A stretch of DNA of 64,000 nt from Chitinophaga alhagiae (lineage in GTDB: Bacteria; Bacteroidota; Bacteroidia; Chitinophagales; Chitinophagaceae): positions 248,001 through 312,000 of the forward strand of contig NZ_QXMH01000003.1 of the NCBI RefSeq assembly GCF_003568665.1, in the 5' to 3' direction. The notes under the pieces were generated by a model. It saw only the letters and a program-made list of their open reading frames with translations, had not been told where the DNA came from and searched no databases. This document shows positions 45,589 to 54,453 of this stretch, piece after piece (the stretch's first letter is position 1; each line of letters opens with the position of its first letter). The translations under genes and the position numbers were made by a program.

Positions 45589-45644
45589 TATTATGGTTTT
45601 GCCATGTGGTAACATAGCGGCAACATGGGGTTAACATAACCACC

Positions 45645-46574
45645 TTATTCAAAAAATTCCGGCAGCAAATTCTGGCATGCCTGCCGCACGGCGGCCACTT
45701 CTTTTTCGGGTACCCAGCGGTAAGGCCAGCGCAGCCGTGTGCCTACGTTGGCCCAGCCGCCTACCGCGGCCAGCAGCTTATCTACCGCCTGGTTGGAATA
45801 ACCCTGCTGCGTGATGTACGGCACAATATGTTCCGTCATGAACTGCTGTATGCGGGCTTCCAGCTCCAGTGCCACAGGCATGTTGACCAGCATGGTATTA
45901 TACCATTGCTGCGCTACGCCCGGATGCAGGCAGGCTACGTTGGAATACGCCCCGTGCGCGCCGCGCTGCACACCGGTGGCCAGGTGATGGCCGGGGATGA
46001 AAACAGACAGCTCCGGGTTGAGGCCCAGCATGTTGCGGTACCAGGACTCATCGCCACCGGGCAGCTTGCAGCCGGCCAGCGTAACGCCCGCCTCGCGGAT
46101 GGCCTTGAAATCTGCGGGCGTTAAACGCTTTTTGGCATGCGGAGGATTGTACAGCACCAGCGGCACCGGGCCGGCGGCCTGCTGCATTACGCGCAGGTAT
46201 GCAATGATCTCCTCCATGGAAGGCGGGAACCAGTCCGGCAATATCACCTGCACGGCGGATGGCTCCCAGTCCAGGCTCCGCTTCAGCCGCTCCAGCGATA
46301 CCTGCGGGCTCATATGGCTGCAGCCTACCTGGAAGGGCATGCCCGCCTTGTTGCATTTTTCCGCGAGCAGCGCGTTCACTGCGTCAAACTCCTGTTCTGT
46401 CTGGTTGTAAAACTCACCGGCGGTGCCGTTGGAGTAAATACCGTCTACCCGCATAACGATCAACTGGTCTATTTCCTCCGCCAGTCTTGTAAGGTCAATA
46501 CTTTCGTCTTCGTTCACGGGCAATATCAATGTAGCCCAGTTACCGCGTATTTCGCGGGCGCGTAATGGGATCAT
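45645..46574 (-). CDS. DHDPS/NanA-family aldolase, probable N-acetylneuraminate lyase
   Basis: A 309-residue TIM-barrel class I aldolase of the dihydrodipicolinate synthase/N-acetylneuraminate lyase family. The carboxylate-binding motif is NGTAGE (49-54), the catalytic tyrosine is in LVLYNPP (Y142) and the Schiff-base lysine is in AGCKLPGGD (K170). The gene overlaps the sialidase gene by 4 bp, which strongly favours cleavage of sialic acid to N-acetylmannosamine and pyruvate over lysine biosynthesis. The protein lacks a signal peptide and would act in the cytosol. Specificity for neuraminate rather than another keto-acid is inferred from context. Confidence 0.82.
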   Translation of the reverse strand: MIPLRAREIRGNWATLILPVNEDESIDLTRLAEEIDQLIVMRVDGIYSNGTAGEFYNQTEQEFDAVNALLAEKCNKAGMPFQVGCSHMSPQVSLERLKRSLDWEPSAVQVILPDWFPPSMEEIIAYLRVMQQAAGPVPLVLYNPPHAKKRLTPADFKAIREAGVTLAGCKLPGGDESWYRNMLGLNPELSVFIPGHHLATGVQRGAHGAYSNVACLHPGVAQQWYNTMLVNMPVALELEARIQQFMTEHIVPYITQQGYSNQAVDKLLAAVGGWANVGTRLRWPYRWVPEKEVAAVRQACQNLLPEFFE

Positions 46575-47785
46575 GGTTCTGTTGTGCCGTTTAATATCCA
46601 GGGAAGGTTGAATTTGTGAAACTCTATTGATTTGTTGCTGGTGCTGCTGGCATGCACGTCTTCATTGATCTCTATGAGCGCGCCCACGCAGTAATCTGCC
46701 GTTTTGATCATGCTGGAATAACCGCCCTTTGCGATGGTGATGGCCGCATAATCGCAGGTGTTCCAGTTATAGATCTGCCTGCTTTTGGCCCAGGTGGCGC
46801 CGTCATCGTAGCTGATGCGCACGGTCATGTTGCAGCGTTTGTCTGTAGTGTTAGGATTGAGGAAAATAATGCGGTGCGGCGTGTCTGTATTATAACGGAT
46901 CATGGAGCCTTCGCACTTCGGGTCGTTCAGGGTATTGTCTACCGTCCATGCTGCAAAGCCGCCGGCTATGGTGCCTACCGACTTGCGGCGCCGCTTGGCG
47001 GCGTTCCAGAGCGTGGTGCCGGGGCGGTCGTTCCGGAGCAGAGAGCCGTCCATCCGTTCTACAATAGTGCCTTCGTCTGTACCGCCGGGGATGAGCTGGT
47101 AGTGCCAGGTTTGCCCATGATCGTCGCTGTAGATATTTCTGCCGTACGCGGGTATGATGAGGCGGCCGGGCGTACCGGTCACGGTTTGTATGCCGATGCC
47201 GGGGCCCATGGCATCCCAGGTGTAGGAAGGCGGTAGCAAGGTGGCGCTCATGTCTTGCGGGGTTGACCAGGTAGCGCCATGATCGTCACTATAAGCGGAA
47301 AACACCCGCCGGTCTCCCCAGGCCTGTATGTCTGCCCAAGCGGCTTTGGTACCATCGTTCCAGGACATGAACAGCCATACCCTGCCGTTGGTGCCCTGGT
47401 GCCAGTCGTACACCGCTGTGGGGTTGCCCCAGGTGCCGTTACCGGCTGCGGCCACTTCTCCGAGGGCAGACCAGGTGGCGCCGTTGTTGGTAGAGCGTTT
47501 GAACACGATGTTTATGTCTCCCCAGTCACTGGGGCTCCAGCGGCGGCCTTCCGCAAAGGCAATGAGGGTGCCGTTCTTGGTTTTGACGATGGAAGGGATG
47601 CGGAAAGAATGGTAAATGCTTTCATTGCCGCCGTTGAACAGCAAAAGGCTGGTATGCACCGGTGAGGCGGCGGCCTGTACATTAGCCGCGGCCAGGGCTG
47701 GCGGTAACGTGGCGGCACTTTCCTGCGGGGATTTGCTGCAGGCCAGGTGCATCAGCCAGGCAGCCAGTAGAATAGTGTTCTTCAT
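46571..47785 (-). CDS. Exported sialidase (GH33-like, Asp-box protein)
   Basis: A 404-residue six-bladed propeller sialidase. A lipobox-like MHLACS (C16) suggests a lipoprotein. The arginine of the FRIP motif is R62; FAEGRRWSPSDWGD follows, and four Asp boxes are visible (STNNGATW, SDDHGATW, SDDHGQTW, SYDDGATW). DEGTIVERMDGSLLRNDRP and the late tyrosine in KGGYSSM match positions of the catalytic glutamate and tyrosine in exo-sialidases. It should release terminal sialic acid outside the inner membrane. It is the first gene of the operon, 4-bp overlapped with the lyase, with a palindrome (47802-47822) in its leader. Confidence 0.9.
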   Translation of the reverse strand: MKNTILLAAWLMHLACSKSPQESAATLPPALAAANVQAAASPVHTSLLLFNGGNESIYHSFRIPSIVKTKNGTLIAFAEGRRWSPSDWGDINIVFKRSTNNGATWSALGEVAAAGNGTWGNPTAVYDWHQGTNGRVWLFMSWNDGTKAAWADIQAWGDRRVFSAYSDDHGATWSTPQDMSATLLPPSYTWDAMGPGIGIQTVTGTPGRLIIPAYGRNIYSDDHGQTWHYQLIPGGTDEGTIVERMDGSLLRNDRPGTTLWNAAKRRRKSVGTIAGGFAAWTVDNTLNDPKCEGSMIRYNTDTPHRIIFLNPNTTDKRCNMTVRISYDDGATWAKSRQIYNWNTCDYAAITIAKGGYSSMIKTADYCVGALIEINEDVHASSTSNKSIEFHKFNLPWILNGTTEP

Positions 47786-47801
47786 AAGGGGTGGATTTAT
47801 G

Positions 47802-47822
47802 TATGTAGATATGTTCTACATA
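47802..47822. promoter_or_regulatory. Palindrome upstream of the sialidase gene
   Basis: TATGTAGA-TATGT-TCTACATA is a perfect 8-5-8 inverted repeat 17 nt before the sialidase ATG (47785), in the 138-bp gap to the divergent DoxX-like gene. It is probably an operator, or alternatively a leader hairpin. Confidence 0.45.
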
Positions 47823-47923
47823 TAAAAATACAGCAGGTAACTGACATTGCCAAAATATGGGGTACTTTTACGGCGCTGGTGCATCCGGCATGGTATTTCA
47901 ACAACATAAAACTGTTTTACGGA

Positions 47924-48382
47924 ATGATAGTGCTGCTGGTATTGCTCGTTACATTTGGCATAGCCCTGGTGGCGTTAAAACTGATCACCAGGGTATGGAA
48001 CCCTTATCTCAGCGGTTGCATTGCCATGTGCGCCATGTTATGTTTTGCGGCACTGGGCCATTTTCTTTACCCGGCCGGCATGGAAATGATGATGCCGTCT
48101 TTCATTCCTTTCAAAAAAGGGCTGGTGTTCATCACCGGCCTGCTGGAAATTGCCGGCGGCATAGGCCTGCTCTTTCAGCATTACCGCCGTACGGCCGCCC
48201 TGCTGCTGATCATTTTTTTTATACTGGTGTTGCCCGCCAATATTTACGCGGCGCTGCATCACATCAACTACCAGACCGCCACTACCGGTGGCCCCGGCCC
48301 TGAATACCTGTGGCTGCGCGTGCCCATGCAGCTGGTGTTCATAGCCTGGGTATGGTTTTTCGGGTGGAGAAGAGGGCGGTAA
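47924..48382 (+). CDS. DoxX-like membrane protein
   Basis: A 152-residue protein with four hydrophobic helices (MIVLLVLLVTFGIALVAL start; FAALGHFLYPAGMEMMMPSF between helices; GLVFITGLLEIAGGIGLLF; LLLIIFFILVLPANIYAAL). The order, the LEIAGGIGLL turn and the PANIYAALH motif fit DoxX/DoxX-like proteins. ATG 47924 is used; a GTG at 47879 would add 15 polar residues. Cellular role is unclear. It ends 39 nt before the sensor kinase gene and may be co-transcribed with it. Confidence 0.8.
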   Translation: MIVLLVLLVTFGIALVALKLITRVWNPYLSGCIAMCAMLCFAALGHFLYPAGMEMMMPSFIPFKKGLVFITGLLEIAGGIGLLFQHYRRTAALLLIIFFILVLPANIYAALHHINYQTATTGGPGPEYLWLRVPMQLVFIAWVWFFGWRRGR

Positions 48383-48421
48383 TTTTTTCTTATCTTGCTG
48401 GCTGTCTTATCCCATGCCCAC

Positions 48422-50194
48422 ATGCAGAGAGCGCTTTTACTAACCTGCCTGTTGCTGTTACGCCTGATGGCGGCCGCACAGCTACCCGTGTTCGGGGTGT
48501 TTGAAGATACCAGCCGCACCATGCAGGCCGGGGCCGTGCATGCGGCGTACAAAGCCGGCCAGTTCAGGCCCCTGCCCTCCGCTTACCTTAATCCCGGTTT
48601 TACGAAGTCTGTTTTCTGGGTGGCGCTGACGCAGCCACCGCCAGCGGGAGAATGGTACCTGGTGGCAGACAATGCGCACATTAACCACCTGGAGTTTTAC
48701 GCGGTAACAGATACCGCGGCCCTGTTGTATGTTACGGGAGATTTCCATCCTTTTGCCCAGCGCCCGCTGCGCTATAATACCTTTGCTTTTCCACTGGCGG
48801 CCCGCGCGCCGCTGTACCTGCTGAAAGCAGACAAGCACCATGAGTCCCTGCAGGCCCCGCTCTTCCTGCGTACCCGTGACGCGCTGCAGCGGCAGCAGGT
48901 AACGGAAACGCTGGTGAATGGCATTTTTACAGGCGTTATTGTGCTCATCATCCTCTTCGGTATTTTCCTCTACCTTACCACGCGCGACGGGGTATACGGC
49001 TGGTATGCGCTCTACGTTGCCGCCGTGCTGCTGTGGATATGGAGCAACAAGGGCCTGGGCTTCCATTACCTCTGGCCTGATTCCGTTTTCTTTGCCAGCC
49101 GTGCCCGCGCCTTGTTCGTGGTGCTGACCCTTACGCTCACCCTGCAGTTCCTCATTGCCTACCTGGGCATACGGAAAACCTGGCCTATCAGGGTTTTCCA
49201 GGCCGTATGGCTGCTCTTTGCCGTGCTCATCCTCTGGCCGGTGCCGTATACCGACTTTGTACAGGCCAGCCTGCTCATCCAGCAGGCACTACCCGTTTTT
49301 TCGTTGCTGGTAGTGGGTTTCATGGGCTGGCTGCTGGTGCGGGAGGTACGGCATAAAAACAGCGCAGCCCTTATTTACCTGCTGGCTACAGGGGTATTCA
49401 TCGTTTTTGTGGTATTGGAAAATCTGTACCACCTGGGCCGGGTGAAGCTGCCGGAATTTGTGGCCCACTACGGCGTGTTCCTGGGCGTAGTACTGGAAAT
49501 GATCATCATCACCTTTGGCCTGGCCGCCCGCTTCAACAGCTACCGCAGAGAAAAAGAGACCGCGCTACTGCAACTGGCGCGCCAGCAAAAGGAACTGACA
49601 GACACCATTGTAACGGTGGAAGAAAAAGAAAGGAAGGCCCTCGCAGACCGCCTGCACGATGAAATTGGCGCTATGCTGTCTCTCACCTCCCTGCAGGTGA
49701 ACGCCGGTAAAACGGCGCAGGCCGCCCTGCTGCTGAAAGACATCAGCAGCACCGTGCGCAACATCAGCCACCAGCTCACCCCCGTGGCCATGGAAAAATA
49801 CGGGCTGCGGCATGCTATTGAAGACATGGTGCAGTTGGCCAATGCCTCCGGCAAAATTCACATAGAGCTGGTCATTATCGGCTTCTCAAAAGAGAAAGAG
49901 TTCCCGCCCAACTTTTTGCATACGTTATACCGCATTGTGCAGGAACTGCTGCAGAACATACTGAAACATGCCGGCGCGGGCAATGTACTGCTACAGCTGG
50001 TGGAGCTGGAAGACAGCTGCACCCTGCTGGCGGAAGACAATGGCAAAGGCATGCACCTGCCGCCTGACGGTGCGGGTTTCCTGCGCAGCATCAGCGCCAA
50101 GGTGGCCTACCTGGAAGGCATCATGAACATAGACAGCTCACCGGGCAACGGCATGCTCGTGAACATTGAACTACCATTACCTGTAAAACCGTAA
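48422..50194 (+). CDS. 7TM-DISM sensor histidine kinase
   Basis: A 590-residue kinase; ATG 48422 opens a signal peptide (MQRALLLTCLLLLRLMAAAQ). Residues about 25-165 form the periplasmic 7TMR-DISMED2 sensor domain (VFWVALTQPP, WYLVADNAHINHLEFY), about 175-380 the 7-helix DISM membrane domain, then a coiled coil leading to the HisKA_3 motif EKERKALADRLHDEIGAML (phospho-His near 411) and a HATPase domain with IVQELLQNILKHAGAGNV and DNGKGMHL. This is the NarX/LiaS type that pairs with LuxR response regulators. The cognate regulator starts 8 nt after its stop. Its signal is unknown, but many DISM sensors bind carbohydrate-like ligands. Confidence 0.93.
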   Translation: MQRALLLTCLLLLRLMAAAQLPVFGVFEDTSRTMQAGAVHAAYKAGQFRPLPSAYLNPGFTKSVFWVALTQPPPAGEWYLVADNAHINHLEFYAVTDTAALLYVTGDFHPFAQRPLRYNTFAFPLAARAPLYLLKADKHHESLQAPLFLRTRDALQRQQVTETLVNGIFTGVIVLIILFGIFLYLTTRDGVYGWYALYVAAVLLWIWSNKGLGFHYLWPDSVFFASRARALFVVLTLTLTLQFLIAYLGIRKTWPIRVFQAVWLLFAVLILWPVPYTDFVQASLLIQQALPVFSLLVVGFMGWLLVREVRHKNSAALIYLLATGVFIVFVVLENLYHLGRVKLPEFVAHYGVFLGVVLEMIIITFGLAARFNSYRREKETALLQLARQQKELTDTIVTVEEKERKALADRLHDEIGAMLSLTSLQVNAGKTAQAALLLKDISSTVRNISHQLTPVAMEKYGLRHAIEDMVQLANASGKIHIELVIIGFSKEKEFPPNFLHTLYRIVQELLQNILKHAGAGNVLLQLVELEDSCTLLAEDNGKGMHLPPDGAGFLRSISAKVAYLEGIMNIDSSPGNGMLVNIELPLPVKP

Positions 50195-50202
50195 ACTGAA
50201 TT

Positions 50203-50835
50203 ATGCTTACCCGCTTACTCATTGCAGACGACCACCAGTTACTGACAGACGGCCTCATAGTTGTGCTGCAGCAAAACCCCGACTGGGAAATACTGGAACC
50301 CGTGAACAATGGCCGCGCCCTGCTGGCCCGGCTGGCGGAAACACGGGTAGACCTGGTGCTGCTGGATCTGAACATGCCGCAGATAGACGGTATCCGCGCC
50401 CTCGGCATTATGAAAAGAGAATTTCCGCATCTTAAGATACTGGTGCTTACCAACTATAACCAGCCGCAGCTGCTGGCGGAAGTAAAGAAACTGGGCGCAG
50501 ACGGGTACATGCTGAAAAATGCGTCTGCCGCCGCACTGCAGGGGGCCATACAAGGCATTCTTGCGGGGCAGCCTTATTTCGAGGAACTGACACCTTCTTC
50601 CGTGCCGCTACCCGCTTACTTTCTTGACGAGTTCATGAAAAAATACCACCTCACCAAACGCGAAGTGGAGATCATCAAAATGGTGGGCAGCGAGCTGACC
50701 AGTAAAGAGATCGGCAACCAGTTGTCTATTTCGGAGCTGACGGTGAACACGCACCGCAAGAATATTTTGCGCAAGCTGGAACTGAAGAATACGGCGGGCT
50801 TGCTGAACTTTGCCAAGCAGCACGGGATACTTTGA
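50203..50835 (+). CDS. NarL/FixJ-family response regulator
   Basis: A 210-residue response regulator. The receiver domain (1-120) has the acidic pair ADD (8-10), the phospho-acceptor D55 in LVLLDLNMP, and the K in YMLKNAS; the C-terminal domain (about 145-208) is a LuxR-type helix-turn-helix (LTKREVEIIKMVGSELTSKE, then LSISELTVNTHRKNILRKL). It is paired with the upstream 7TM-DISM kinase, 8 nt away. Targets are unknown; the flanking sialoglycan genes are the nearest candidates. It is convergent with the AGE-type epimerase gene (18-nt gap). Confidence 0.94.
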   Translation: MLTRLLIADDHQLLTDGLIVVLQQNPDWEILEPVNNGRALLARLAETRVDLVLLDLNMPQIDGIRALGIMKREFPHLKILVLTNYNQPQLLAEVKKLGADGYMLKNASAAALQGAIQGILAGQPYFEELTPSSVPLPAYFLDEFMKKYHLTKREVEIIKMVGSELTSKEIGNQLSISELTVNTHRKNILRKLELKNTAGLLNFAKQHGIL

Positions 50836-50853
50836 CCTTGCGGCCGCATCGTA

Positions 50854-52029
50854 CTACAATCGTTTCATGGCTTCCAGGCAGGCACGGCTGTGATGGAAGG
50901 GGCTTTTCCAGAGCCCTATCTTTTCTTCGTCCATCAGGGTATTGTCTTTTCGTACGCCCCAGAACCATTCTCCGCCTTTTTTATCTTGCAGGTAACTGCA
51001 TACAAACTGCCAGCAATCCTGCGCGTATTGCAGGTAAGCGGGGTTGTTACTGAGCTGCCAGGCGTTGATGAAGGCAATGATGCCTTCGGCCTGCGGCCAC
51101 CAGAGCTTTTCCGGTACCAGGTGTTTATGTTCGGGCGCAAACTCGTTCCAGAAACCGCCGTCCGCATCCTGCCCTTCCCTGCCGGCTTCTGCCATTTGCA
51201 ACGCCAGCGGGCGCAGCTTCTCCAGCATGGCCTCATCACCAGTGGCCTCGGCGGCGGCGGGCAGCAGCCAGCTGGCCGCCATATCGTACCCATAAGAAAT
51301 ATGCGTACTCTTCAGCTTCCAGTCGTTCTCGAAAAACAATTGCAGGTGGGCGGATGTTTTATCGATGATCTTGTCGTAGAAAACTACCAGCAGGTCGTGG
51401 ATATGGGTTTTCAGGCCTTCGTCCGGCCATATGGCATAAAGATTAACGTATGCTTCCAGCAGTTGGAGATGCGTACCGGCAGATTTTTTCTCGTTGGCAT
51501 CCCGGGTGAACATGCGCAGGTCCCGGATATCTTTCCAGTCCCTGCTGAAAGCCTGCACATAACCGCCGTTCACACAATCATAACTATACAGTTGCACCAG
51601 GCTGTAGAGGCCAATAGCCCTGTCTAGCGCTACCTTGTGCTGCGTGATCTTGTAATATTCCGCAAAGGCATCTATAACGCGGGCAATGGCGTACACCTGC
51701 TTTTTGGTCTCCACGGGGTTGCCGGTGTAGTCTACACTCCACACTACGCCGCCATATTCATTATCCAGGAAATATTCCACCATATAGGAAAAGGCGCGGT
51801 GGGCCGCTTGCAGGTATGGCGGATGCTGCGTGGCGCTGTAGCCCGCGGCAAAGGCCCGCAGAATACCGGCGTTCAGCACGGCGCCCTTAATAGCAAAGGG
51901 ATCAGGAGCGTTGTTGTTAAAGAGCTTTCCGTAAAAGCCCCCAAACTTCTCATCAATACTGTACCGCAGCCAGAAATCAAGTATGGCGTTGAGTTCCGCC
52001 TGCAGTTCCTGCTTCAGTTTTTCCTGCAT
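50854..52029 (-). CDS. AGE-family epimerase (acylglucosamine/cellobiose 2-epimerase type)
   Basis: A 391-residue (alpha/alpha)6-barrel epimerase. MQEKLKQELQAELNAILDFW is the usual start (ATG 52029); an ATG at 52056 would add nine residues. Family motifs are GTHLQLLEAYVNLY, ISYGYDMAASWLL, LWWPQAEGIIAF and FHHSRACLEAMKRL, with catalytic histidines expected in the HLQ, YGYD and FHH segments; the YGHD histidine of cellobiose 2-epimerases is tyrosine here. These motifs look closer to cellobiose 2-epimerase than to renin-binding protein. Next to a sialidase and a NanA-type lyase it could act as the N-acetylmannosamine epimerase; which sugar is used cannot be settled. It is 32 nt from the Kelch lipoprotein stop. 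Confidence 0.82.
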   Translation of the reverse strand: MQEKLKQELQAELNAILDFWLRYSIDEKFGGFYGKLFNNNAPDPFAIKGAVLNAGILRAFAAGYSATQHPPYLQAAHRAFSYMVEYFLDNEYGGVVWSVDYTGNPVETKKQVYAIARVIDAFAEYYKITQHKVALDRAIGLYSLVQLYSYDCVNGGYVQAFSRDWKDIRDLRMFTRDANEKKSAGTHLQLLEAYVNLYAIWPDEGLKTHIHDLLVVFYDKIIDKTSAHLQLFFENDWKLKSTHISYGYDMAASWLLPAAAEATGDEAMLEKLRPLALQMAEAGREGQDADGGFWNEFAPEHKHLVPEKLWWPQAEGIIAFINAWQLSNNPAYLQYAQDCWQFVCSYLQDKKGGEWFWGVRKDNTLMDEEKIGLWKSPFHHSRACLEAMKRL

Positions 52030-52061
52030 GACCGTTTGGTTTACCGGGAATAACATCCCGC

Positions 52062-53405
52062 TTAGTTCATTTGTCCCCTCCAGACCTCCTGCACACCGGC
52101 GCCATCGTTCTGCCCGCCCAATATCCAGATCACCTTGTTGCTGGTAAAGGCATCAAAGTATGCTCTTTGGGGAAAGTCTGCGGGCAGCGCACGGGAATCT
52201 TCAGGGTCAGTGATCTTTGCCCAGTTCAGCCCATCGTCTGCAGACACCCAGAGGTCGTTGTACGTGGCGCTGTTGTCCGCGCCGCCAATGAGCAGCAACT
52301 GGGCCTTATTCACCAGCACTTTGTGGCCGTTGCGCGCGGGCGGCGGGGTTTGGGCGGCTACCTTGGTCCAGGTAACGCCATCTGCCGTATTCCACACATC
52401 GTTGAGGTATTGCTGGTTGTTGTCAATACCGCCGGTGAGCCATATCCGGTCTTTATACACAAATACTGCTGGGTTGGAACGCGGAGGGAAAGTGGCGGCA
52501 GCGGTCACCTTCGTCCAGGTAACGCCATCCGCGGTATTCCACACGTCATTGAGTGCGGTACCGTTCAAGGAAGGATTGCCGCCGGCCGGCAACAGGCTGC
52601 CGCCTATTACCCAGAGCTTATCCTGGAACACTACGGCGTTGAGGCGTTCCCGTGGGCTCCACCTTGCGGCGGGATCTGTGGCTTCAGATACCGTCCAGCT
52701 GGTGCCATCTTCAGAGCTCCATATCTTGTTCAACACGGCGTCTTTGGTAAGGCCGCCCAGCAACCAGAGCTTATTCTGGAAGGTAGCCATGCGGCCGTGC
52801 GCGGCCAGCGGAAGAGAATCTTTTTTATTGTCTGCCGCCTTTACCCGTATCCAGGTGGCGCCGTTGTTGGTGTAATACATGCCGAAGCTGGCAGGGGTAG
52901 TGTTCACAGCCGGGGTGAAGGCGGCGGTATAGATAGCGGTACCGAACACGGTGGCCGTTGCATCCAGAAAGCGGCCAAAACCAGGGCCGGTCATTTTCTG
53001 CCAGGATACGGCCTTGGGGTCAAGCGTCTTGATCACCCTGACGGTGTAATTCCGTACTGTTTTGCCATCTTCCGCCACTACCGTATAGGTAATGGGGTTG
53101 CGGAAATCATTGACGGTAACGCCGCTTACCTGTACGGAGTCCCCTACTTTCAACACGGAGCCGGGCGTTAGCCCGAAAGTGGCTTTGAGGGCGCGGATGT
53201 CTGTAGCATAATGTATACTGTCCGGACTGTTATAAACCGTGCGTGCAAGCTGGTTGACCACAAAAGGCTGATCCAGCCCCAGCCCGGGAATGTCAAATTC
53301 CAGGATGCCTGCCATTTTACTGGTCCTTTCTTCCTTTTCACAAGAAGTAATGATAAACAAACCGATCAAAAGAATACAGATAACATGAATGTTCTTCCGG
53401 TGCAT
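52062..53405 (-). CDS. Kelch-type propeller surface lipoprotein (DUF6242-like)
   Basis: A 447-residue lipoprotein: ATG 53405 opens MHRKNIHVICILLIGLFIIT with lipobox ITSC (C22). Residues about 30-125 form a cadherin/DUF6242-like beta domain (ATFGLTPGSVLKVGDSVQVS, TVVAEDGKTVRNYTVRVIK). Residues about 130-445 form a propeller with Kelch-like blades (NKLWLLGGL, DKLWVIGGS, DRIWLTGGI, AQLLLIGGA, NKVIWILGG). Two adjacent blades share nearly identical DNA, pointing to a recent blade duplication. Kelch propellers in sialic acid loci can be mutarotases (NanM type), but the exported lipoprotein form and DUF6242-like N-terminus fit a surface glycan-binding protein better. It precedes the AGE-type epimerase on the same strand. 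Confidence 0.82.
   Translation of the reverse strand: MHRKNIHVICILLIGLFIITSCEKEERTSKMAGILEFDIPGLGLDQPFVVNQLARTVYNSPDSIHYATDIRALKATFGLTPGSVLKVGDSVQVSGVTVNDFRNPITYTVVAEDGKTVRNYTVRVIKTLDPKAVSWQKMTGPGFGRFLDATATVFGTAIYTAAFTPAVNTTPASFGMYYTNNGATWIRVKAADNKKDSLPLAAHGRMATFQNKLWLLGGLTKDAVLNKIWSSEDGTSWTVSEATDPAARWSPRERLNAVVFQDKLWVIGGSLLPAGGNPSLNGTALNDVWNTADGVTWTKVTAAATFPPRSNPAVFVYKDRIWLTGGIDNNQQYLNDVWNTADGVTWTKVAAQTPPPARNGHKVLVNKAQLLLIGGADNSATYNDLWVSADDGLNWAKITDPEDSRALPADFPQRAYFDAFTSNKVIWILGGQNDGAGVQEVWRGQMN
52360..52553. repeat. Intragenic 147-bp-period duplication in the Kelch gene
   Basis: The 47-nt stretches at 52360-52406 and 52507-52553 agree at 42 positions, and the encoded NDVWNTADGVTWTKV is identical. 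The period is 49 codons, one propeller blade. Confidence 0.75.
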
Positions 53406-53491
53406 AATAGATCTAACTTTCGTTTCCGCGTGGGAATAGCCGCGGGAGGCGGGTGCTTCCGGCATTAAAGATAGATCATTTTCCGGAGCGG

Positions 53492-54022
53492 TCAGTGAAT
53501 ATTCGTCTTGAGCCGGGCAACCGCCATTTTACGGTCAGATTCCAGCTCCCTGATAAAAGGCAGCGCATCCTGTATATACAGGCGGGTGCTGAGTTCCAGG
53601 TAATTATCCAACTGGAAGAACATGGCCGCGCGGTTGCCGCCCAGGAGCTTGATCATACGACGGTAAAAACGGGTTTGCAGGGCAACGAACTCCTTGTCGT
53701 TCCGGATGATGTTCTTCGTGAGAGAGTTCATCATTGGCTCGTCCAGCGACGTGTATTTTTCGTTGTACACTTTCAGCAGGGCTATCCTTTCCTGTATGTA
53801 AGGGTCTTTCTCCGTCTCGTACTGGCTCAGCGCTTCCAGGAACAGCGGCCGTTCTCCGCGTGATACTTTGAGGTAATTGCAGAAAAGGTCTTCCCGGCTT
53901 CTGCCAAAAAGGTCCAGCACAATATCATTATCCGGGAGAATGGCTGCGGTACTGTCTTGCGCAGAGGCGGGCATGCAGGTAACAATAGCTGCCAGCAAAC
54001 ATAACAGTTTAAAATGTCTCAT
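53492..54022 (-). CDS. Exported protein of unknown function
   Basis: A 176-residue protein; ATG 54022 opens a signal peptide (MRHFKLLCLLAAIVTCMPAS, cleavage near SAQ). The mature part is almost wholly alpha-helical and charged, with ERPLFLEALSQYETEKDP and FYRRMIKLLGGNRAAMFFQL. No family was recognised. It may be a periplasmic helical-bundle protein. It lies 86 nt before the Kelch gene on the same strand and may be part of that transcript. No cysteines or metal-binding clusters stand out in the mature region apart from one in LFCNYLK. Confidence 0.65.
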   Translation of the reverse strand: MRHFKLLCLLAAIVTCMPASAQDSTAAILPDNDIVLDLFGRSREDLFCNYLKVSRGERPLFLEALSQYETEKDPYIQERIALLKVYNEKYTSLDEPMMNSLTKNIIRNDKEFVALQTRFYRRMIKLLGGNRAAMFFQLDNYLELSTRLYIQDALPFIRELESDRKMAVARLKTNIH

Positions 54023-54453
54023 AACATCCGTTTTATGCGTATACACGCAGTGAAGCGATACAAGAATGATGCTGTTGTTATGCTTATGGTGCTGCTGCTT
54101 TAACTATCGACAGAATTTGCCGGGGTCGGTACTATGGATAACGTGAGAGATGCAGCATTTGTTGTGCGGGGACGGGTAGCCCTGCGCAGCAACAGCTCCC
54201 GGGCTCACGCCGGCGCACCAACCGGAAAGTGCCCGCCGGAAATGCAGGAGGTATTATATATAACGTAAAGCGGGGAAAATTAGACGTTTCCCATAAAAAG
54301 CCCGCTTTCCATGGCTTTTGTTCATAAATACCCGGAAATACTATCACAACATTCAATCCTCTGCGGGTAATAGCGGGTTTGGGCGGGCATTTCAGCCATT
54401 TCAGCCGTAACGGTTTATTCCCTAAATTTGCCGTTGATTTAAACGAGACCAAC
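54023..54453. other. 431-bp divergent region before the glutamate-synthase-like gene
   Basis: No conserved gene. A perfect tandem repeat of ATTTCAGCC occupies 54389-54397 and 54398-54406, directly before a -7 element at 54423-54430. GC-rich partial inverted repeats lie around 54215-54245. No promoter for the leftward gene was recognised. Confidence 0.45.
54399..54430 (+). promoter_or_regulatory. Promoter of the FMN glutamate-synthase-like gene
   Basis: TAAATTTG (54423-54430) is a perfect -7 match; TTTC at 54399-54402 lies 20 nt upstream where TTTG is expected (one mismatch) and sits inside the tandem ATTTCAGCC repeat. Start near 54438, leader about 16 nt. Confidence 0.5.

Noticed and set aside
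45645..46574. Lysine-pathway dihydrodipicolinate synthase (dapA)
   Set aside because: The 4-bp overlap with a sialidase gene and the presence of SusCD argue for sialic acid lyase rather than lysine biosynthesis.
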